A DNA stretch of 64,000 bases, taken from NCBI GenBank assembly GCA_016285645.1, contig JAEERC010000011.1:1-64000 (forward strand), in the 5' to 3' direction. Below are positions 25,083 to 33,800 of this stretch, piece by piece. The position numbers were made by a program, and so were the translations under genes. The notes under the pieces are model-generated. The model worked only from the letters and a program-made list of their open reading frames with translations. It had not been told where the DNA came from and did no database searches. How positions within the stretch are numbered: position 1 is the stretch's first letter; the number at the start of each line of letters is the position of its first letter. The DNA is from Clostridiaceae bacterium. GTDB taxonomy: Bacteria > Bacillota > Clostridia > Oscillospirales > Acutalibacteraceae.

Positions 25083-25804
25083 TTATTTAAAAAGCAGTGA
25101 AAACAGCGATTTGAACCATTCGATTATCATCTGCCAGATATCAACCGTGTTTTCATCGGCGTATTTTACGAATTCTTTATTTCTGAAATCGGTAAAATCT
25201 TTTTGGTACTGTTCGTTCAAAGCCAGCAATTCAACAGTTTCGCCTTTTTTTGTGAACAATTATCTTCATTGCAATCCGCAAAATCAACATTTTCTCTTGC
25301 CCCTGTGCAATAGGGAACAATTGTGTATGTGAAGTCGTCGGCCGCCCATTTGTGTCCGCATCTTTCACATGTGTTTTTCCCAAGACTCGGGTTTATCCAA
25401 TCGTTTATATTAGCTGCCTGAGAAAAAACAGAGAGTATTGTTCCGCATTCAGGGCACCACGCATGCGCAGATACCTTAACCGTCATTGCGTTGTCATAAA
25501 AATATACGCCGAGGCATTCGTCCGGGTTGGACGGAAGGCGTTCCGCCATCCAGCCCGTTTCGCCGCAAAAAGGACATTCCGGCTCATTGGTGGCAAAGAA
25601 CAAGTGTGTTTCACGGCAGTAATTTACAAAACCGATTGCGCCATACACAAGATTGCCGTAACCGTCGAGCATATCATCCGGCGTTATACACAAATGAGAC
25701 TTGCTGTATTTCAGATCTTCATATCTGTAATTCGCGGCGGATGCCGAAAGCGCGGGTGTCAGAACAAAGCATATTGCCAATATAAGACTGATTAGTTTTT
25801 TCAT
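25083..25804 (-). CDS. Exported protein with zinc-ribbon-like Cys pairs, frame interrupted at an A7 run
   Basis: The start MKKLISLILAICFVL (ATG 25804, RBS CGGAG) gives a signal peptide and three Cys pairs (CPFCGETGW, CPECGTI, CERCGHKW) that could bind zinc. The frame stops at 25217, shortly after a run of seven A on the coding strand (25251-25245). Reading on in the -1 frame gives a sensible end (GETVELLALNEQYQK..., IIEWFKSLFSLLFK, stop at 25083) with the same tail as its neighbours. The junction is A-AAA-AAG, the slippery heptamer of dnaX. Loss of one A from an A8 run, by mutation or assembly error, is the simpler reading. Confidence 0.65.
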
Positions 25805-25884
25805 ATAAACTCCGTTTGGTTTATTATTTCCCGCAGGCCGGCAATATTTGCCGACCTGCGGCTTTATCCGTATCACCGCTTGTT

Positions 25885-27255
25885 TTACGGTTCAATTGTT
25901 ACCGTATTCAGACGGAAGAGCTTTTTAAAGAACGCGATTATGATATCGATAAATCCGGTTTTAACCTTTATTTCAATGTTTTCGGAAAGGTCCTTGCCCT
26001 CGGAATTTTTCGGAACATTGCCGTTTTCATCAACAACTTTTACGGTTAAAGTTTTATCGGCTTTTATTTCATCCGGGACTTCATAAGCAACCTCTTTATT
26101 GCTGCCTTTTGCCACGGGCTCGTTCCCGCCGTCATAAACCGCAAGACAATATCCCTCGGGAACATTCTCGGCTGTTGCCGTAACCGTTACTTTTGAGTTC
26201 TTATAGACCTCGTCGGACCCGGCATTGAGTTTTGCGTTGTTAAGTATTATATCCGTATAATGCCATGTCGCGTTTAATAAGTAAGTATTATCTCTTCCAA
26301 TAGATATTTCCCCTTTATCCAGCTCAGTTCCGCCATAAAAAATGTCTTTTAATTTTTCGCAATACTCAAACGCTCCCATTTCAATTTTATTTACGCCAAC
26401 AGGAATAGTTATATTTGAAAGATCGGTGCAATAAAAGAACGCTCCTTCTTCAATAGTTTCAACACTGTCGGGGATAGTAATCTCTGTAAGACCGACACAT
26501 CCCGTTGCTTCGCTCAACTGGACAAGTCCTCTGCCACCATAAAAAGCATAAAATCCAATCGAAGTAACGCTTCCGTCATCCGGAATAACACTGTTTTTAC
26601 AGCCTAAAATCATTCTCTTGCTTTCAGTTTCGATAAGGCAGTTGCCCGCTGCATGATAAACGGTGTTGCCGTCAGAAACACTGATGCTTGTCAAATTTGC
26701 AGAAAGCGGAAGTCCTCCGTCAGATATACATTTTACATTGGATTTTAGAACAAAATCTCCGGTGACATTTTCAGATTCAATAAGATAATCTCCTATATAA
26801 AGTTCGTCGCCTTCCCAGTTTGCTTCATCGTTATAGAACGCTGTGCCAAAAAATGCAAGGTCGCCTATTTTTGTAATGTTGTCGCCAAGTTTAATGTTTG
26901 CCAGTTCATAACAGCCCACAAAAGCGCTACCGCCAATGCTTTTTACACTGTTCCCGATAGTTAAAACAGTAAGTTTATTACAACCTGAGAAAGCATTATG
27001 ACCGATAGATGTAACCGGGTAGCCTTCAATTTCATCCGGAACAACCAATTCCCCTTTGGCGTCTTTATTACAACCGGTAATAGTTACTTCACCGTTCTCT
27101 ACAGTATAAGTCAAGTCTTCAATCGTCGCAGCTCTTGCTCTGACGCTTATTGAATCAAGCATATCGGCGAAACCGCCGAAGCCTGCCGCAGCAGATCCGA
27201 AAAGCAGAATAAACGCGAGGGCCATCGCCATTGTTTTTGTGAATGTTTTTTTCAT
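25885..27255 (-). CDS. BspA-like leucine-rich-repeat surface protein
   Basis: 456 residues from ATG 27255 (AAGGAG upstream; an in-frame ATG at 27369 lacks support). A signal peptide (MAMALAFILLFGSAAAGFGG) is followed by LRR_5 (BspA/Treponema pallidum-type) repeats such as LTEITIPDSVETIEEGAF and the GNCLIET segment typical of this family (about 50-320). An Ig-like domain (about 340-430) and the tail GFIDIIIAFFKKLFRL end the chain. No LPXTG, SLH or dockerin module is seen. Role: probably surface adhesion or ligand binding. Confidence 0.85.
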   Translation of the reverse strand: MKKTFTKTMAMALAFILLFGSAAAGFGGFADMLDSISVRARAATIEDLTYTVENGEVTITGCNKDAKGELVVPDEIEGYPVTSIGHNAFSGCNKLTVLTIGNSVKSIGGSAFVGCYELANIKLGDNITKIGDLAFFGTAFYNDEANWEGDELYIGDYLIESENVTGDFVLKSNVKCISDGGLPLSANLTSISVSDGNTVYHAAGNCLIETESKRMILGCKNSVIPDDGSVTSIGFYAFYGGRGLVQLSEATGCVGLTEITIPDSVETIEEGAFFYCTDLSNITIPVGVNKIEMGAFEYCEKLKDIFYGGTELDKGEISIGRDNTYLLNATWHYTDIILNNAKLNAGSDEVYKNSKVTVTATAENVPEGYCLAVYDGGNEPVAKGSNKEVAYEVPDEIKADKTLTVKVVDENGNVPKNSEGKDLSENIEIKVKTGFIDIIIAFFKKLFRLNTVTIEP

Positions 27256-27381
27256 TTTGAGCTCCTTGTTATTTCTTTCTGAATTTTGATTGTTTAAGTA
27301 ATCTGTGTAAAAAACCCGGTTTTGCCGTCTCTGCCCCGACCGATCAAGCCGGGGCAGAAGATGTATCAATCAACAGACCTG

Positions 27382-28053
27382 TTACGGTTCGTTTCCCGCC
27401 GATATGTTTTCGTTTTCAGGAACCGCCGGGTTTTCAGCCTCAAGTGTTTCCGCTTCGGCTTCCGGAGCCGCTGGGGTTTCCGCCTGCGGCTGTACGGGTG
27501 TTTCCTGTTCTTTTTCTTTAATCTCATCAACCGGTTTGTTCTGCTCTGCCATTAATTCTTCAATCGCTTTTTCCTTTGCCGCTTTTCTTGCTTTTCTGAC
27601 AGAGACCATACAGAATATGCTGAACACAATGTTGACAAGGCAAATAAGAATTGCCGCATAGCCGATGAATGACATTGAGACTTCCTGTGCTCTTTTCAGA
27701 CCGGAACTTATCATCATCACAATCGCCAGATACACAATACTGAAAAGAATCGGGAATATGAGCAGTCTGGCAGATTTGTTCTTTTCCGCGCAGTGTGTAA
27801 AGAACAGCACATTAAGGAACACGGCGAACACAAGAATCATTCCCACTGCCATATTGTCCCTATTAAAAGAACCGCAGAAAACTTGGTTGAATGAAAAACC
27901 TTTTACCTCAAAAAGCTGTTCCATAAAAATTGTTTTTTTGAACCAGAGAACCGCAAGCGCGATCTGAATGGGAATTCCCAAAAACACCGGATAATTGGGC
28001 TTGAGTTTTAATTCCGAAGCCTTGACCTTCGGTTTTTTTACTTTATTTGACAT
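27382..28053 (-). CDS. Four-helix membrane protein with acidic Pro/Glu tail
   Basis: 223 residues: a basic head (MSNKVKKPKVKASELKLK), about four membrane helices between residues 24 and 150, a charged coiled segment (RKARKAAKEKAIEELMAEQN) and a Pro/Glu/Ala-rich C-terminus. RBS AAGGAG, 12 bases after the lipoprotein stop. No family recognised. Probably part of the same transcript as the triple-repeat lipoprotein. Confidence 0.65.
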   Translation of the reverse strand: MSNKVKKPKVKASELKLKPNYPVFLGIPIQIALAVLWFKKTIFMEQLFEVKGFSFNQVFCGSFNRDNMAVGMILVFAVFLNVLFFTHCAEKNKSARLLIFPILFSIVYLAIVMMISSGLKRAQEVSMSFIGYAAILICLVNIVFSIFCMVSVRKARKAAKEKAIEELMAEQNKPVDEIKEKEQETPVQPQAETPAAPEAEAETLEAENPAVPENENISAGNEP

Positions 28054-28065
28054 TTTTTATTCTCC

Positions 28066-29628
28066 TTAACCTATTTTTTCGTAAGAGTAGTTTGAATCGA
28101 GTCTTTCGGTAACGGTTGATACATCATCATCACGGATATATATTGAATCGTTGTTGGTTTTATCCACCATAATATTTCCGTCAGAAGTTTTATGAATATC
28201 GTTATAAACAACTACACGGTAACAGTAATTGGGATTACCGAAAATAATCATATCAACATAACTGTAAACAACGATTATTTTGCCTTTAGCCCTGTTGCTT
28301 GTCGCGGCATCCGGTTTTATTGTTCCGAAATACATCGCTTCGAATTTTACTGTTTTGGATGAATTGTTGGCCGCCGCGTTTTCCATTGCCATCTTTTTGA
28401 TGGTGGCAATATCGGTTTTTGTGAGTTCGTTCTTTGCGTTGATATAGCTGCCGAGGTCGGGAACGGTTATTTCCTTTTCATCCTCTTTAAGATACATATT
28501 TTTTTCGTGAAGAGGTTCAATTGCTGTCGAATCAGAATCAACCGTCAGATATACCTTGCTTCCGTTTTTAAGATCTTTGTCCGAACTGATATTAAATTCA
28601 ATGTATCCTATATCGGTATTGTCATACACGACCGAAACACTGCTTTTATATCTTCCTTTCAGGTAAACGCCGCCTATCTGAATGTTTGTGTCTTCGGGTA
28701 TTTCAATATAAGCGCTGCCGTAACCGTTTGCGCCGGTATACTTGACAAATTTGCTGATTTTGCCGAGAACATCGAGTTCGGTCGCATCGCCCAGATCGGG
28801 AACGGTTATTTCTTTTTTGTCAGCCGAAAAATAAAAACCGGCATTTTTAAGGTTTGATATTGTTGCTGATTCGGGGTCAAAAGAAACCGTTACGGTATCT
28901 CCTTTGTTAAGGTTTTCTGCTTTGTCAAGTTCAAGTGAAAGAGTTCCGAGGTCTTTTTCTCCGCAGGTTAATTTCAGCGAAGATGACGCATCGCCGTAAT
29001 AGCTATTGTTCTGACTGATTGTCAAATCACCGATTTGCGTCTGAAAGTCTCCGGGAACACTTATCTGTGCCTTGCCGTGTCTGTTTGCGCCGTTAAAGCT
29101 GACACATTTTTCAATATCTTTGAGAATATCAACAGTTTTGATATCCCCGAGCCCTTCAACGGTAAATTCCATTCTTTCGGGAACTTTGATGCCGCTGCCT
29201 TTTTCAATGCTTTTTCTTGTTTCGCCGACATTTTCAAATGTGCTGTTGACGCTTGAAACAACCACTACCTTATCGCCGTTTGAAAGGTTGTCGTGTTTAC
29301 CCTCAAAGTCCAGATCGTAAAAAAGATTTACCGCGTCGCCGGTTTCGTAGTAATACTCAATTTCAAATACAAGATCAAGCGACGAATCGCTGTTTGATGA
29401 GCGCGATTTGAGTTTGGTGAGATAGTTTGAAATCTTTTTTCTGTCAAGAACAGCTGACGCTGCTTTGTCGTCAATTTTGACGCTCGCCGTTCCGTGCTCG
29501 TTAAATCCGCTGAATTCAACGCCTATGAGTTTTTCTGCGTTTGCCGTGCCGCAGGATGTCAGGCATATTACCATTATCAGCAGAAACGATAAGGGTAAAA
29601 GAATCTTTGAAATTTTAGTTTTTTTCAT
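28066..29628 (-). CDS. Lipoprotein with three internal repeats
   Basis: 520 residues from ATG 29628 (GGAGG 9 bases upstream). Type II signal peptide with lipobox LTSC. Three repeats of about 115-130 residues follow; each opens with a G-N-x-H/Y-G-x-A strand motif (GFNEHGTASV, GANRHGKAQI, GANGYGSAYI) and ends in a linker with TVPDLG or EGLGD. The last 120 residues are different (DAATSNRAKGKIIVVYSYVD). The repeats look like beta-sandwich domains. Surface lipoprotein of unknown role. Confidence 0.7.
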   Translation of the reverse strand: MKKTKISKILLPLSFLLIMVICLTSCGTANAEKLIGVEFSGFNEHGTASVKIDDKAASAVLDRKKISNYLTKLKSRSSNSDSSLDLVFEIEYYYETGDAVNLFYDLDFEGKHDNLSNGDKVVVVSSVNSTFENVGETRKSIEKGSGIKVPERMEFTVEGLGDIKTVDILKDIEKCVSFNGANRHGKAQISVPGDFQTQIGDLTISQNNSYYGDASSSLKLTCGEKDLGTLSLELDKAENLNKGDTVTVSFDPESATISNLKNAGFYFSADKKEITVPDLGDATELDVLGKISKFVKYTGANGYGSAYIEIPEDTNIQIGGVYLKGRYKSSVSVVYDNTDIGYIEFNISSDKDLKNGSKVYLTVDSDSTAIEPLHEKNMYLKEDEKEITVPDLGSYINAKNELTKTDIATIKKMAMENAAANNSSKTVKFEAMYFGTIKPDAATSNRAKGKIIVVYSYVDMIIFGNPNYCYRVVVYNDIHKTSDGNIMVDKTNNDSIYIRDDDVSTVTERLDSNYSYEKIG

Positions 29629-29765
29629 TTTGTTTTCCTCCGTAATATATTTCAAGGCACGCGCCTTTGATGCATATAAAAAACTTATTCACCCCGGTAT
29701 GCTGTCCCGGCGGCCGGGATTACGGCCGACCGCCGATATCGCATATTTATAAGGAGGTGAAAAAG

Positions 29766-29846
29766 ATGATTATCGGTTTGATGTTTCTGCTTTGCTTTTT
29801 GCTCAGCGGTCAACCGCTTCCCATCTGCCGTAGAGGGTGTGGTTGA
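29766..29846 (+). CDS. Possible 26-aa hydrophobic peptide
   Basis: MIIGLMFLLCFLLSGQPLPI... on the plus strand, preceded by a near-perfect AAGGAGGTG at optimal spacing. A hydrophobic helix and a short Cys/Arg tail resemble small membrane peptides (for example toxin-like). It runs antisense to the last 44 bases of the InlB-repeat gene. Only the ribosome site and hydropathy support it. Confidence 0.3.
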   Translation: MIIGLMFLLCFLLSGQPLPICRRGCG

Positions 29847-30651
29847 CGCCTGTTTCGCAGAGAGTGCCGTTGGTTACATACTGACCGTCCGCTGTGTACC
29901 AGCCGAGGAAGTGGTAGCCGGGGATATCGCTGAGACCGACGATCTGGTTGTATTCCTCGCCGTAAACCGCGTCCACATCATAGGGGTTGGGAACTGCTGA
30001 GTTGCCGGAAACGAAGCTTACTCTGACTGTGCAAACGGGTTCTTCAGTCTCTTTTGTCGCTGTCCATCTCGCGTAGAGGGTGTGATCCTTGGAAGCTACG
30101 ATTGATTTTGCGGTGACTTCTGTGCCGCCTTCGCGGGAGGTGAACCAGCCGATGAAGTTGTGACCTGCGTTTTTGGGAGTGGGAAGTGTGCCGTATGCCT
30201 TGCCCGCGACAAGGATTGAGTCGAAGGTTGTTACGCAGCCGCCGTTGGCGTCGAAGCTTACGCGGACTGTCTTTTCGGAGCTTGCCGCAGCCTTTTCGGT
30301 TTTTGCCGCTTTTGTTTCTCTTTCGGTCTGGGGAACAGTTACTTTTGTTTCTCTGATTACGGGAGCGGGGAATGTTGCGGGCATTTCAATTTCGGGGAGA
30401 GTTTCTTCAGCCGCTGTTGCAGCCGGCTCTTCCTGCTGAGGAACTTCTTCAAAGATTACTTCCGGTTCTTCCTGTTCTTCTTCGTATGAAATGCTTGTAA
30501 GGGTGATTTCTGTTTTTTCGATTTCCGCGCCTGAGATTGCTTCTTCCGAAACATTGGCTTCGATTTTTGTTCCCGATGTCAGCGCGAAGGCTGTTACTGT
30601 TGCAGCGATTACCATAATAACTGCTGTTGCGATTAATGCTGTTTTTTTCAT
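29803..30651 (-). CDS. InlB B-repeat (Listeria/Bacteroides repeat) secreted protein
   Basis: 282 residues from ATG 30651 (AAGGAGA upstream). Signal peptide (LIATAVIMVIAATVTAFA), a Glu/Pro/Thr-rich spacer of about 100 residues, then two InlB B-type repeats (ANGGCVTTFDSILV...FIGWFTSREGGTEV...HTLYARW and its second copy ending LYGRW). The protein ends directly after the second repeat, without a hydrophobic tail or LPXTG. It may be retained by interaction or released. A conserved 75-bp element lies about 50 bases upstream. Confidence 0.8.
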   Translation of the reverse strand: MKKTALIATAVIMVIAATVTAFALTSGTKIEANVSEEAISGAEIEKTEITLTSISYEEEQEEPEVIFEEVPQQEEPAATAAEETLPEIEMPATFPAPVIRETKVTVPQTERETKAAKTEKAAASSEKTVRVSFDANGGCVTTFDSILVAGKAYGTLPTPKNAGHNFIGWFTSREGGTEVTAKSIVASKDHTLYARWTATKETEEPVCTVRVSFVSGNSAVPNPYDVDAVYGEEYNQIVGLSDIPGYHFLGWYTADGQYVTNGTLCETGVNHTLYGRWEAVDR

Positions 30652-30700
30652 TTTGATTTCTCCTTTTTCCTTATAAATTATCATTTGTTTTCCGAGCTTT

Positions 30701-30780
30701 CCCGCTCTTTTCACCTATAGGACAAGACGAAAATTCAAATAGTTTGAAATAATCTGAAAAAAATTGAAAAAATTTTTAAA
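30701..30780. promoter_or_regulatory. Conserved AT-rich element, copy A
   Basis: Shares most of its length with 41111-41189: TTTTCACCT, GACAAG-CGAAAAT, ATAGTTTGAAAT, GAAAAAAATTGAAAA and TTTTTAAA in the same order. It contains a perfect TTCAAA-TAG-TTTGAA palindrome (30734-30748) and lies about 50 bp upstream of the InlB-repeat gene. Probable promoter/operator; the recognising factor is unknown. Confidence 0.65.
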
Positions 30781-30804
30781 ATATCCGAAACACTCTTAAA
30801 CAGC

Positions 30805-30842
30805 AAAAAACCACGCCCGCCGCGGTACGCGGCAGGCGTGGT
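30805..30842 (-). terminator. Terminator after the giant LRR gene
   Basis: CCACGCC-TGCCGCG/CGCGGCG-GGCGTGG stem (30811-30842) followed on the minus strand by UUUUUU (30810-30805). It ends the sigma/protease/LRR transcript. Confidence 0.85.
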
Positions 30843-30883
30843 GCTTTTATTACATTATATTAAACCGAGCGGTTTGAAAAAGT

Positions 30884-33800
30884 TTATTTGACTTCCTCCC
30901 ATTTGACATCGGGAAGTCTGCCGAAAATTTGTCTGAAGAAAGCAATGATTATCGCGAAGAAACCGGTTTTGACTTTTACTGTCTGTGTTTCGCTCTCGCA
31001 GATTTCTTTTCCTTGCGCGTCAACGAGTTTTGCCTGAACGGTGAAATCCTTCTCGGCTTTTTCCACTTTGAAGGTTTTGCCGTTTTCGCCTTTGACCGCT
31101 TCACCGTTTATATACCACTGAATCTTTGAGCCGTCGGGCATATTTTCAACATCCGCGGTGAATGTTACTGTTGATTTGAGGTCAACGGTCTTTTCGGCTT
31201 TGCCGTTGTTTTTGATTGCAATATTCGCGTCTTCGGCATCTACTGTTTCCTTTTTGACATCAATGGTGTAAGTCTTTGAAAACAGTTCCGTGTCTGTGCC
31301 CTTGAGATAAAATCTGATTGTCACATCAAGTTTCTCGTCAATATTTTTGAATTCGCAAGTTGTTCCTGTTCCCACAGGATCCGCGCTGCCTTCTTTAAAC
31401 CATTTGATAACGCAGTATTCTTCAATGACTATATCGTTCTGTTCTACAACTTTCAGAGTGACGGTTTTGCCTATTTCGGTTTCTGTGTTGAAATCTCCGC
31501 TCACATCAATTTCCGGAAGTTTTACTACGGTCACTTTGACCCGTTTTGTTTCGATTTCACCACCGATTTTTGCGTAAATTTCCATATTCTCTGTTACGGT
31601 GTATTCAAGGGTATTGTTCTCGCCCTCGCCCCTGCCGATTTCAATGTCACCGTTATACCAGACAACATCATAACCGTCGGCTTTAACAGACAGTATCAGG
31701 GTATCACCGTAGGCACATTCACATTCACAGTCTTCTTCCAATTCATTGCCGTCTTTGTCTATGATGGGAATCCTAACAGTGCTTCGGTTAACAACCACAT
31801 TGATTATGTCGGATTCCGCGATAGGGTCCTCTTTTTCGCCGTTTTCTGTTTGTACAACAGCCACGACGCATGCCTTTATGTTTTTGATGTCATACTTGAT
31901 TTCATTAAGAGCCAGCTCACTGCCTTCGCCGAGTTCCTCGCCCGTGTCGTCATTTATAAACACAACCTTCGTTTCAACCGGCGAGCCCGAGGTCAGCAGT
32001 TCGGTTTCCACGGTGAGAACAACATTACCGTTGTATTCGACCTCAACGGTGTTGTTTTCGGGCTGTTCGTTATTGACGGTAATTTTAACCGGGTTTTCCT
32101 CTCCGGGCAGTTTGAAACCATCTATATTATCCTGACTCAGACTTGTGCAGCCGCTGAACGCGTTTTTGCCCACAAATTTCACATTTTTCCCCTGAACACT
32201 TTCAAGGTATTTGCAACCTTTAAAGGCGCCGTCACAAATAAAAACCGTGCTATTGAGGTCAATCTTTGTAAGGCATTGTTTAACTTCATTATTGTTGAAA
32301 GCCATGCTTGAAATGGCATAGACCGTATCGGGAACGGTGAACTCTCCTTGTTCATTAAGCGCGGCAAAGGTTACAGTTGTAAGCACTCTGCCGTCTTTGC
32401 TCAACTCATAGCCGCTAACAAGACCGTCGCCGTGAACAACCGCGCTGCATTCATAGAACGCGAGATGTCTGAAATAAACTTTGCCGTTATGTACTACTTC
32501 ACCTATATTGCCGCAGCCTTCAAAAGCGTAGTTTTCAATATTTGTTATCCTGTCCGGAACCTCGTATTTTTCGACATACTCTTTCTGCGAGGGGTAGCGG
32601 ACAATATATTCTTTATCCGGATTAATGCGCTTTCTGTAAAGCACGCCGTCCTGAGCGTAATAATATGAAGGCTTTGTGTTGTCGGGCTCGCCTGCTGTTA
32701 TGCTTTCCAGCGCGGCGCAGCCCACGAAGGCGCAGTCACCGAGTCTTGTAAGCGTTGACGGAAGCGTTACGCTGACAAGATTTTCGCAGTTTTCAAAAAC
32801 ATCCGAGCCGATTGTTTCAACACCTTCGGGAATGGTTATTTCCGTAAGATTCGCGCAGCCGTAAAACGCGTAGCTGCCGATATTACCCACGCTGCCGGGA
32901 ATGGTAACGGATGTGATGCCTTCACAGCCCTCAAACGCGCGGTCGGCAATGCAGGTTGTGCCGTCGGTAACATTGAACGCGCCGTTCTCGCCGGAAGCGG
33001 TTGCTTTAACTTTAACAAGGCAGTTTCCGATGTAAAGCGCTTCGTCATTGCCGTTTTCCCAGCCGGAATAAAGAGCCGTGCCGGCAAACGCGTCCGCTCC
33101 GACATACTCAAGGCTCACGCCGTCGTCTGTTGCCGCCGAAAGTTTTCCACAGCCGCCGAACGCGTTGTGGCTTATGCCCTTGAGAGACGCGCACAACTCA
33201 ACGCCCGTGATTTCGGGGCAGTCCGAGAAAGCGTCCGCCGCAACGCAGGTTGTGCCTTCGGGGATTGCGCAGATTATCAGCTCATCGGTGTCCTGGTCCT
33301 GGCTGTTTTCACTCGGCTCTTTCGCGGTCCAGGTTGCCTTTACAAGGCAGTTGCCGACATAAACAAGAGAAAATGTGCCATATCCGTTTTTGTCTTCAAG
33401 AGTTCTTGTAGTCTTTACCGAAGCGGCAGTGCCGTCAAACGCGTGAGAACCGACGCTCACCACGGAGCCGGGAACCGTTATTGTATCAAGTTCCGCGCAG
33501 TTGTAAAACGCGTTGTCCTCAATTACCCTGACGCCGTCGGGGATGGTGTATTTTCCGTCACCGTTGTCGCCGTTGTAATTCTTGCTGCAGAAAATAAGGC
33601 GGGTTCCGTCGTCGCCGTAGATTACATGCTTTGCCTGAATATCTTTGAATTTGTATCTGACTTCTGTAAGCTTTGTGCAGCCCGTGAAGCAGTCTTTGCC
33701 GAATTCGGGCTCCTGCACGGAAACCTTGAAAGTTATTCCCGTTATCAGACCGCAGCCGGCGAAAGCCCTGTCTCTGACCTGTTCCACCGACGCGGGAATT

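Noticed and set aside
29708..29736. GC-rich hairpin (CGGCGG...CCGCCG) upstream of the lipoprotein
   Set aside because: Bulged, no T-run on either strand, and placed between transcripts without clear orientation; not called as a terminator.
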